Position numbers and translations under genes: made by a program. Positions 48,285-57,777 of a stretch of DNA of 64,000 bases are shown piece by piece. Every line of letters starts with the position of its first letter. Positions within the stretch are counted from its first letter, which is position 1. Source of the stretch: Erythrophleum ivorense (Eukaryota > Streptophyta > Magnoliopsida > Fabales > Fabaceae); the NCBI GenBank assembly GCA_026724425.1, contig JAIUCV010000004.1:6768001-6832000 (forward strand), in the 5' to 3' direction. Below the pieces are notes generated by a model that did not search any database, had not been told where the DNA came from, and saw nothing but the letters and a program-made list of their open reading frames with translations.

Positions 48285-50972
48285 CTATGGGTGTGGGGGG
48301 CAACGTGATGGACAAGTCGTGCGGTTATGACCCGTCTGTCTACACAACGCACAGCGCGGCAAATCTCTTGGAGCTTCTTGCCAATCCATTTCATTTCGTA
48401 TTCGACTTGACTTTGGACGACCTTTTCCACGTTTCATTGCAGGATCTAGAATAAGTGTTGGGCCTCGTACTTAGGGCCAATATACTTCGCCACCAATTGG
48501 GTGAAATTCAGTCTCATAGGCCTTCAAAATAGTCTCCAACCGAAACACTTTATCAATATACTGTACATGGTCAATTCGAATGTGCGCACAGGCTGCTAAG
48601 ACATACTGGCAGGGATATTTCAAAGCCTGAAATTCACCACAATCACATGTTCGAGCTACTAAGTTAATTTTACAAGATCGCCCAAATTGTTGATTAGTCG
48701 GATCGTATGACTCCTCCACCTCAAACGTTGACCCTCGTCTATCAAATCTACGGACTGTGCAGGCTGATGCTCTTCGAGTTCTAGTTGCTAACTTTAATCA
48801 GATGTCCTCAGATATATTTTCTCCTGCTTCAAGTTGTGCAGTTGCCTTCTCAGCTCGCTGGACCCAATACTTGGTTAACCGATAAAATGTTGCTCGAACC
48901 AACCCAAGCACCGGTAAGAACCGAATTCCTTTAAATACTGCGTTTATACTTTCTGCTAAATTTGTTGTCATGTGCCCCCAGCGCTTACCATCAACATCGT
49001 ATGCCCGACACCATTGATCCTTGGGTATTTCGTCAATCCAATTAGCAGCGTGCGAGTCAAGTCGACGTATATGAGCTAGCCCTTCATCAACTTTATGCTG
49101 CTCATATGCATAACCTATAGATAGATAGATAGTAAAATTAATAGTTCGTAAAAAATTCTAATCATGAAATTAAAAAAATTTGTATAAAGTTAAGTGATAA
49201 CAGTTTTTACCAATTGTAGTATATAGCTTTTTCAGCCATTGCATTCTAAACTTTTTATTGATATTGCTAGTCAAATGTCGAAGGCAAAACACATGATGAG
49301 CCTGCGGAGGCTGCCATCCAACGTTTCGATTGGCCACAGCTGCCAAGATACTAGCGTGACGATCAGAAATCAAGCAAAGCCCATCTTTATCTTTGACCAC
49401 GTAGGCTCGGAGGTTAAATAAGAACCATGCCCATGCCTCATATGTTTCTTCCTCTACTACAGCAAATGTAAGTGGGACAATGTTCCTCTCGCTATCTTGT
49501 GTACTTGCAATTAAAATAGTCCTTTTATATTTCCCGTAGAGAAAGGCCCCATCTATTTGGACTATAGGCTTCAAGTAGCTGAACGTCTCGATGCACGGTT
49601 TAAACGTCTAAAATACCCAATGAAACATGACTAACTCACCATTAGCTATACTCGTCGATACACGTTCTTTATGCATGAAGTCATAGTACGAGCTGGGCAT
49701 AAAATGTTAAACAGCAGCTAGCCACCTAGGTAATAAAGCATAAGAATGCTCCCAAATTTCAAATGCATGTGAGATGGTTCGATGTTTTCCCTTCCAAGCC
49801 TTCTTATATGTGACATTATACCCAAATATAGAATGGACCCGCTCAATGGCCTCTCTGATGGACACACCGGGATTTTCAGTCACCATCGATACCATATACA
49901 CTGAAATGACATCAGAGTCTAATTTTGGATGATCTTGTAACAGTGATGCTAAAACACATGTATAGGGCCCATTGTATTTCGTTATCTCCCAAAGATTTTC
50001 TTTTTTCCGATAACAAGCTCTGACCTTCCATTTGCAGGACCCCTTTTCATATTGAACACACCGGTATTCTTCGTACTTCTTTAAAGAATTGTACACCTTA
50101 AAAGTATGATGTGCACGCACCGAATATATCTTTAATGCTCGACGAAAAGATCGCTGATCATTATATAGCATGCCTACATGTAACTCTTGGTCATCGTTCA
50201 TGTTTACTGCTGCATCTTCCACCTCAGCATAATCAGGAATCCGTGCACCATCTGCATCTATCTGTTCAAGAAATGCGACTGTTAAGTCAGCATAAATGTT
50301 AATGGGGGCTGCTGGATCAACGGTGGCACCCATGCAATCGATATCTTCATCATCATCTGTATTACCACTATCGTTGTAATCATAAGGAGCAGCATCATAA
50401 TCATCCTCCTCCTCGAAATCATCCATTATATCCTCTATGTCATCTGGATGAGAAATAGGGCCACTAATTGGTGCATGTGTCGAACTTGGTTGGGCAATGC
50501 TACTGATAAGCAAACAAGATGAACTTGGTTAAGCCGTATAGTCCCCTAAACCAATAGGAGAATATTGATTATCTGTGAGGTTGGCATGGCTGGAGGATGG
50601 GAGTGGGTCTGCCACATATTCAACTGTCGCTTGAGTTGTTGTATTCACTTCTATTTCCTTTGACGCTGTTTTCGCATATAATTCAACTGAACCAAGTTGT
50701 GATGGAAATTTGGCATTTGCTATCTACATTGCTTGGACATTGGCATCCCTCCTTAACTTACACGCTCGGTACTTTGTGGGCCTTAATGACACTGGATGCC
50801 TATATACTAATTCAGATACATATTGATCTGAATTTAACTGTAATTGATATGCAACCTCTTGTTTCAACCTTACTAATGAAATGTCACTGTCGACACTTAT
50901 TACATCAATTGTATCTGCAATAAACGTTGCACCTTCTTCGGTTTCGCATATTTGTCCATTTGAGTATAACAT
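48285..50972 (-). pseudogene. MURA-type (MULE) transposase of MULE 1
   Basis: Two exons, 50972-49211 and 49114-48285. The N-terminus has a PB1-like fold pattern (MLYSNGQICETEEGATF, VYRHPVSLRP). An acidic linker follows (EDIMDDFEEEDDYD), then a MuDR DNA-binding region (LHVGMLYNDQRSFRRALKIY, KVRACYRKKENLWEITKY) and the catalytic region (KPIVQIDGAFLYGKYK, LCLISDRHASILAAV, NLAESINAVFKGIRFLPV). A SWIM zinc finger (CDCGEFQALKYPCQYVLAAC) and a C-terminal zinc knuckle (CALCRQTGHNRTTC) complete it. In-frame stops lie near 50723, 50530, 49710, 49613, 48797 and 48469. The SWIM histidine is replaced by tyrosine (family PCSHVLA, here PCQYVLA). Domain order and length are otherwise complete. Confidence 0.92.
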
Positions 50973-51119
50973 ATAATTTCTTTCCTGTTGTTCATTTTGC
51001 CCAACTGCGTAATACTATCACCAATACCCAAAACATTATACAACATTTATAAACAACTGCAATCTTTCATCCAACTGATATATTTTTTTCCATTACCATT
51101 TAATTCTACCAAATCCTAT

Positions 51120-52830
51120 TCTTTTAAATTTTTGACTCGCATATTATGCTATTTACATTTTTTTATAATTTCTTAGTATTTTTTTATCTAATATTTACAT
51201 AGCAATTTTATAAAAAAAATTTATTCAATATATTATTTCCTAACTACAATATTTATTTAGTATTTTTTTTCTTTTATCATTTTATATTTTTTTACTAATA
51301 TTTATTATCATATCATACAATAAATAATTTTTTAAAATTTTTTTAGACATCTTTTTTCTTAACATTTTAATTTATTTTTTTTAATACACAAACATTAATT
51401 ATTTCTTTTTGTTTTTGTATCTTTACAAAATTCTTAATTTTACTTATAATGTTACTTCATTTTAATAAAAAAATTTATAGAAACACATGTATACTCAAAT
51501 CACTAATAATACATTTATTTTTTAAATTTAAAATTCAAACACAATATCAAATAATTTCATTCAGAATTATATTTAAATTACTAACAAAAAATATATTATA
51601 AAATCACTATCAAATAATTTCATTCACAATTATATTTAAATTACTAACAAAATATATTATAAATCACTAACAAATAATCATATTTTTTCATACGTAAAAC
51701 ATATCAGTTTATTTTTTTTCTTTCAGATCCTCATTGTTGAACAATGTAACTATTGTGAATATCTAATTTTATTATACTTTACTATAATGTCATCTAATAT
51801 TAACAATTTATTTAAAGATATTATTTTCATTCTATTATATTTTTTATTTTGTTTACATTACAATTTTATCATATTTTACTTTTATAATTATACTAAAAAT
51901 TTTTTATTTTTGTCATTATATTTTTTTTCTGCTTACATTATACAAATTTATTCATTATTCTATTTTTATAATATTATACATTTTGTTATTTTCTACGTAT
52001 TATTCTTTTATAACAATTTTTTATTATTTAATTTTTTTCTAATATATGGTTCACAAAATTTTCCTTATTACTTCATCTAACAACTTTAAATAATATTTTC
52101 ATAAATTTCAACAACTTTTAACTAATTTATTATTATTATTTATTATCATTGCATTATTAGATCTTTTTATTTTTAAACACTAATTTTTTAAATTTTTGAC
52201 TCACATATTATGCTATTTATATTTTTTTATAATTTCTTAGTATTTTTTTATCTAATATTTACATAGCAATTTTATAAAAAAAATTTATTCAATATATTAT
52301 TTCCTAACTACAATATTTATTTAGTATTTTTTTCTTTTATCATTTTATATTTTTTTACTAATATTTATTATCACATCATACAATAAATAATTTTTTAAAA
52401 TTTTTTTAGACATCTTTTTTCTTAACATTTTAATTTATTTTTTTAATACACAAATATTAATTATTTCTTTTTCTTTTTGTATCTTTACAAAATTCTTAAT
52501 TTTACTTATAATGTTACTTCATTTTAACAAAAAAATTTATAGAAACACATGTATACTCAAATCACTAATAATACATTTATTTTTTAAATTTAAAATTCAG
52601 ACACAGTATCTAATAATTTCATTTAGAACTATATTTAAATTACAAACAAAAAATATATTACAAAATCACTATCAAATAATTTCATTCAGAACTATATTTA
52701 AATTACTAACAAAATATATTATAAATCACTAACAAAAAATCACTAACAAATAATCATCTTTTTCCATACGTAAAACATACCAGTTTAGTTTTTTCCCTTC
52801 AAATCCTCCTTGTTGAACAATGTAGCTGTT
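51120..52830 (+). repeat. Direct duplication of about 640 bp upstream of the MULE 1 transposase
   Basis: Copies at 51120-51760 and 52184-52830 share almost the whole length, starting TTTGACTC(G/A)CATATTATGC and ending CATACGTAAAACATA(T/C)CAG, with GTTGAACAATGTA. A 420-bp AT-rich spacer separates them. The duplication lies between the transposase start and the right terminal arm, where its promoter is expected. Confidence 0.9.
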
Positions 52831-53164
52831 GTAATGGAGTGCTAATCTCTTCTTTCTTCTTTTAATCAAAAATATAAAAGATATAAACGGTAAATATAAG
52901 AAAATGGATGGTGTAGATGAAGAAAATATAAATTTAGAAAATACATCAGAAGGAGAAGAACAAGAACAAGAAGAAGAGGAAGAACCTGGCATGGCAAAAA
53001 TGGCGAGCTCGCTCTGTGGGGACGAAAGGGAGGAAGAAAACGACTTAAAAGAGAGTGGGAAAATCAGAAAAAGGATAGCGTATTTTATAAACCAATCACG
53101 TGCGTCCATGTGGCAATGTAATCAAAAAATATCATATCAGAAACTGCCACGTATCTTCTTTTAT

Positions 53165-53201
53165 CCATGTGTCAGGGTCAACTTTTGACCCTGACACATG
53201 G
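53165..53201. repeat. Perfect 17-bp-arm hairpin at the inner edge of the right terminal arm
   Basis: CCATGTGTCAGGGTCAA, loop CTT, TTGACCCTGACACATGG. No counterpart was found at the left end. Confidence 0.92.
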
Positions 53202-53473
53202 CACAAGGGTCACGCCTCATGTTGAGGCGTGACCCAAAAAAATTATATTTTTTTTTTTTAAAAATGGGGTCACGCCTCATGCAAAATTTAAAAAATAAAA
53301 TTAAGGGCTGAGGCATGACCCTTAAAAAATATATATATGGGTCACGCCTCAACATGAGGCGTGACCCATATTTAAAAAAAAAAAAAGAGTTAATGTATCT
53401 GGGGAATTAACGTTTGATATCATGTATACGGAAAATAAAATATTACTGCTAACGTACCTGGGTCAAAAACCCG
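53202..53473 (-). repeat. Right terminal arm of MULE 1 with palindromic modules
   Basis: Collinear with the left arm in inverted orientation. Modules: 53339-53367 (GGGTCACGCCTCA, ACA, TGAGGCGTGACCC) and 53207-53235 (same stem, loop TGT). Between them are two unpaired half-modules, 53266-53281 and 53308-53321, where the left arm has two full modules. The inner halves are missing. Confidence 0.88.
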
Positions 53474-53680
53474 CTAAACTTTTGTCAGACTATTAAGACA
53501 TAAACCTAGAAAAATAGGTTTTTTGGACTAAATCCGTGTGGGGAAAAAAAAAATACGCCAAATTCGGGCCAAAGAAAAAAATTACGTGCAAATGCTATAA
53601 ATTTAGGCGAAGTCAAATTCATGTAGATTGATTTCTTTGATTGACAATTAACCTTTTTAAAAATTAAAAAAAGAGTTTGG

Positions 53681-53795
53681 AGTCGGAACCATTGGTTCCG
53701 ACTTCAAGCATTTAAAAATATATATGCTACCATTATGGTAGTTTTCTTTTTTTAAAAAAATAATATACTAAAGTCGGACTTATTGAGTCCGACTT
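53681..53795. repeat. Three palindromes at the presumed left end of MULE 2
   Basis: AGTCGGAACC-ATT-GGTTCCGACT (53681-53703), CTACCAT-T-ATGGTAG (53727-53741) and AAGTCGGACT-TATTG-AGTCCGACTT (53771-53795), separated by A/T tracts. The layout copies that of the MULE 1 arms, with unrelated sequence. A matching right arm was not found in the window. Confidence 0.85.
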
Positions 53796-54535
53796 CAATT
53801 ATAGTATAATAAGACGTTGCAGGGTTAAACCTACATGCATGCAAGCTAGCTCCGTGAGCCCGCCCAACCCCCCTTCCCCCCTTCCTTCTCTCCCTCTCCC
53901 ATCCCATGCAATCAGAAGCTTCCTCCTTCCTCTTCTCCCTCTCTCACCCCACACAATCAAAAGCTCTCCTCCTCCTCCATTAACAAATTTGTTTATCCTT
54001 CCCTCTTCCTCTTTCAAACAACAAATTTTTCTTCTTCCCTCTCCTTAACAAGTTTCTATCCTTTCAATTTCTCACAAATCTCTAGTAGCCAATTTTATTC
54101 TCTTTCTTTTCTTCCATTATTGAGCTCATTTCTCTCTCTCTCTTTTTTAAAGCGCTCATCCATAAAAATATATTTTGAAGTGATTATATATATATATATA
54201 AAGGTTAGTGAAAATAATTTTATAAACTTGCAATTTTATTGTGCCATTATATTTATATTTAAATTTTTTAAATGAAATTGCAATTAATTTATTTATTTTT
54301 TATATTGTCATATTTATTTGTTTTCTTTATGTGAGTACTAATTTTAATCTATTTTATATATTTAAATAATTAATATGTATAATGAAATATAATATTAAGA
54401 GTTAGGTCAATTAGTAATTAATTATAAATAATGTGTTTGAAACAAATATTTTTGTCTATAACAAGTAATTTTACAATGATGCATTGTAAAAATATTTTTA
54501 ATTTATTATATTGATTGTGCAGGACTAACAAAAAA
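53796..54535 (+). promoter_or_regulatory. Putative 5' leader and promoter of the MULE 2 PMD gene
   Basis: A pyrimidine-rich CCTTCTCTCCCTCTCCC stretch (about 53868-54160) with several CTCTC runs is followed by an AT-rich interval. A plausible intron acceptor TGTGCAG ends at 54521, 14 bp before the PMD start codon. No open frame continues into the gene from here. Confidence 0.4.
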
Positions 54536-56865
54536 ATGACGTGCCTGTTACAAGTTATTTAGCTAGGATCAAAAGATGATTCACTTTTGTATCTTCAGAC
54601 AAGGCACGTTTCATAAGCTGTTTGGGGAGGAAATGATAGATTGTTTCATCCACGACGAGTCATGCATAGTGATCAGCTGCCTGCGCTTTCACCAGCTATT
54701 ATTAACTATTTATAGTAAGGCAGTTTCTATGAGACAGCTCGACTAGGACAATTTAAGTATAATCCTGTACTTATGTCGGCACTGATAGAAAGATGGCGCC
54801 CTGAAACTCATATTTTTCATACCACTCGAAGAGAGTGTACGATAACTCTAGATGATGTTACTATCTAGTTAGGGTTACCTTGTACTGAAATTTTCATTAT
54901 TGCTTGAATAGATTATCTATGGAAAGATACATGTAAGTGGTTGCTTGAAATTAGACCACCTGATGATCAAATGTATGGATAGAGTTTGGCCATTACTTAG
55001 TTGGTGAAAAACTTTAATAAGCTATTCGATAATGTAGACGAGGACACAGTGCGACAATTTACACGTGCATATATATTGAGATTAATCGGGAGTCTTTTAA
55101 TGCCAAACAGATTGAGCCATAAAGTGTACTTAATGTATTTACCACTATTGTGAGATTTTCAAGAAGCCAGCCAATTTAGTTAGGGATTTGCATTACTAGC
55201 TCACTTGTATAGAGAGCTTTGTAATGCAACTAACCTTACTGAACAAGTCATAGGTGGATGTATGACCCTCCTCCATCTTTGGGCATAGGATAGATTCCTA
55301 ATGCTAGTTTTAGAGAGACCACCACAACCAGATCCCGAGCTAGATATTTACCTTGCACTTCCACCATTGGGTTTCAGGTAAAATATTTAAGAAATTTAAA
55401 AAGCATTTATATGTCTAAGCACTTACGCTGATATATTTTATAACTTATTTTGCTACAAATGTATTGGGATCACAGATGAAAGAAGTTCAATAAACCTTCT
55501 CGTCCACAAGACATAGCATTACGACAATATCGAATATTATTAGATGCGATGCGAGACGATAAAGTCTGATTGATTTACATTGCTGGAATTATCATAAATT
55601 ACCTTTTTACAAATATGGTTATTTTTGTGACACTTTAATATGTTGTAAATAGATCATGTGGCAACCATATGAAGCGAATGGAGTTCGTGATCTCATTCCA
55701 TAATAGTGCCTCAAAAGTCGAGACATTTGGTTAGTATTGGTGCCACTTATCTGTTTTCATATCATTGAGTGGCATCACCCACATCAAGTGTTACGTCAGT
55801 TTGGTCGGCAGCAGCCAATCCTCATATCTCCAATTAATTTAGGGCTTTACATACATCACAATTGCGCTGGAAAACCTTAATGAATTGGCCAGAAGAGCAC
55901 TTGACATTTGTTGAATTTTGGAATTCATGGCAAAATCGCATTGCTGAGGTGCCCCCTACTACTGCACCTATAGATCACACATCAGATTATATGAGATGGT
56001 ATTGGATACGAACACGACGATGGATCCATCCTGCAAGCAATGCAGCTAGTTTCGCGATAAAGTAAAACTATTGGTGGCTATTGTTATTGTTCATTTTGTT
56101 GCTTATTTTATAATATCTCATCATTTAATAACGTACCTATTTTTTGCCAGGGTGATATAGCTGAAGATCTTTATAAGCTAAGCATTTGTGACCCGCTATC
56201 AATAGAGTATTGCGAGTTTCGAGAGAAGGTGAGTGAAGACCAAAAGAACATTTTACTTGCTCTCGGGGAACAACATTTCACAATAGCTTCCTACCCCCTC
56301 CACCGCCCCCTGATTTGCCATAACCACAGATTCCAAAGAGTAAGCCAGGCAAGAAATGTGACGGTTATATGCCAACCAAGATACCCATTGTTACAGAGGA
56401 TGAGCCACATCATGTCGCCCCAAGTACAACGACAAGGGTTATGCCAGAAGGAGGTACAACATAACAAGAAATTGGCACTGTAGATCAACTTTTTTCTACA
56501 CCGGCTAACCCTGGAGGCATTGGTCCATCCTATTATATTCCGCCATCACCATTGTCCTAGTTTGAGTCTCTTGGTCCAGTGCAATTTAGGTTATTCATGT
56601 CATTATTTGATGATCTAACTATGTTTAGTACTGAGTATGGCGATCGCCTTTTTGAAACAGGGGGATCATCGCAACAAGGGCTTGTTACTCCACAACAACC
56701 GATTCAACTAGTTTCCTTCACTATATTCAATTTAAATACTCCTCCAACTAATGCCAGTAATAATCAACCAAAGGAAAAATATGAAGACCCTGGTAGACTA
56801 AGGGCGACCACAACGTGACAAGCGACGGGCACATTGTGGCACTAGTAACTACTATTTTTTATATA
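54536..56865 (+). pseudogene. PMD gene of MULE 2 (divergent copy)
   Basis: Exons 54536-55377, 55476-55563, 55653-56061 and 56151-about 56865 mirror the MULE 1 gene; the 88-bp third exon has exactly the same length. Matching motifs are DDSLLYLQTRHVS, LMSALIERWRPETHIFHTT, RECTITLDDVTI then LGLP, FTRAYILRLIGSLLMPN, LYRELCNATNL, GGCMTLLHLWA and YMRWYWIRTRRWIHPASNA. The tail reads RPQRDKRRAHCGTSNYYF after a frameshift. It lacks the first intron seen in MULE 1. At least eight in-frame stops are present, several at conserved Trp or Gln positions. It is about half identical to copy 1 at protein level, so it belongs to a different element family. Confidence 0.85.
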
Positions 56866-57433
56866 TGTATAGTTGATAAAATTGTTTCTTATATGTTGAA
56901 AAAAGAGCATCGATATGCTGTATCGAAATTGTTTTATTAATATGTATAAGTTTCAACTAAATGTAATGAACTCTAAGCATTTAACGTATATTTTTAACTT
57001 TTCTTTGATCAATAATATAATAAATATATGATTCAATTAGGAATCATATATTTAACTTACAAAAATTACTTATTTAATTAAAATTTTTATTTAATTAAAA
57101 TTATTTATTTAATTAAAATTACTTGTTTAATTTTAAGTAATTTTAAGCATATCTATACTAAAATTAATTATGTATTTCCTATAGTTAATTAAAATAAGTA
57201 ATTTTAATTACTTAAAATTAAATAATTATTTCTATTGGTTTGGTTTATAATGTACTTCCTAGTAATAATATGATAAACAAGTAATTCGCATAAATTAAGA
57301 ATATGTGTCTTTTGAACCGTACATATGTTATAATCAAAAAATTATATATTTTTCACATTTCAAAATATATTTGTCATATTTGTGAAATGATTATTTAATT
57401 TTAAGTAATTAAAATTACTTATTCTAATTAAAT
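56866..57433. other. AT-rich gap between converging PMD and transposase remnants
   Basis: Many copies of TTAATTAAAA/AAGTAATT in both orientations, including palindrome TAAGTAATT-TT-AATTACTTA (about 57195-57214). It would be the shared 3' region of the convergent genes if the transposase were complete. No terminator can be claimed. Confidence 0.45.
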
Positions 57434-57777
57434 TTAGTAATTAAATAACTTGTCTCCAGAATAGGAACTAACTGGGGAAACTTGTTCAACTGCCTCGTGA
57501 ATATTACTTGTGCATAAGAGTGTCTGAAGAACTTGTTCATCCACAAGTTGTGTTTCAAGGTTTAGATCTACTTCATTAGTTGATATATAAGCACATAACT
57601 TGACATCAGTCAATTGGGATGGATATCGTGCGTTGATTTGCCACATCTCTTTAACATCACCATTGTCTTCTAACCTACACGACTGGTATTGGGTTTGGAT
57701 GTAAAGAGGCCGGGTACCTATATATAAAATCAGACACATATTGGTTTGATGCAAGCTGTAATTTTTTTCCACCTACA
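57434..57777 (-). pseudogene. MULE 2 transposase N-terminal fragment, distal part
   Basis: On the minus strand the PB1-like region continues here after the solo LTR: KKLQLASNQYVSDFIYRYPA, then after a frame change QYQSCRLEDNGDVKEMWQIN. These align with YQLQLNSDQYVSELVYRHPV and KYRACKLRRDANVQAM of MULE 1. The rest of the transposase (DNA-binding, catalytic, SWIM) is absent, so this is a truncated gene in convergent orientation to the PMD gene. Confidence 0.75.

Larger units (their letters stand above)
44800..53473 (-). mobile_element. Mutator-like element (MULE 1) carrying MURA-type transposase plus PMD gene
   Basis: The ends are inverted: left GGGCTTTTTGATCCAGGTAC continuing GTTAGCAGTAATA, and right, reverse-complemented, GCGGGTTTTTGACCCAGGTA continuing CGTTAGCAGTAATA. 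The similarity runs about 280 bp inward, through AACGTTAATTC(T/C)CCA and the palindromic modules. Between them lie two minus-strand genes, a MURA-type transposase (50972-48285) and a plant mobile domain gene (48020-45574). The flanks (TTGCAAGGG left, TAAACTTTT right) show no 9-bp target duplication, so the outermost bases may be eroded or the flanks rearranged. Both genes carry stops, so the copy is dead. Confidence 0.85.

Noticed and set aside
52904..53188. Plus-strand frame with an acidic Glu-rich run
   Set aside because: It runs into the hairpin of the MULE right arm, comes from a purine-rich stretch and has no homology I recognise; not enough to call a captured gene.
53839..54048. Pro/Ser-rich plus-strand frame and its Gly/Arg-rich antisense frame
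   Set aside because: Both are products of a CT-rich leader upstream of the MULE 2 PMD gene; no independent support.
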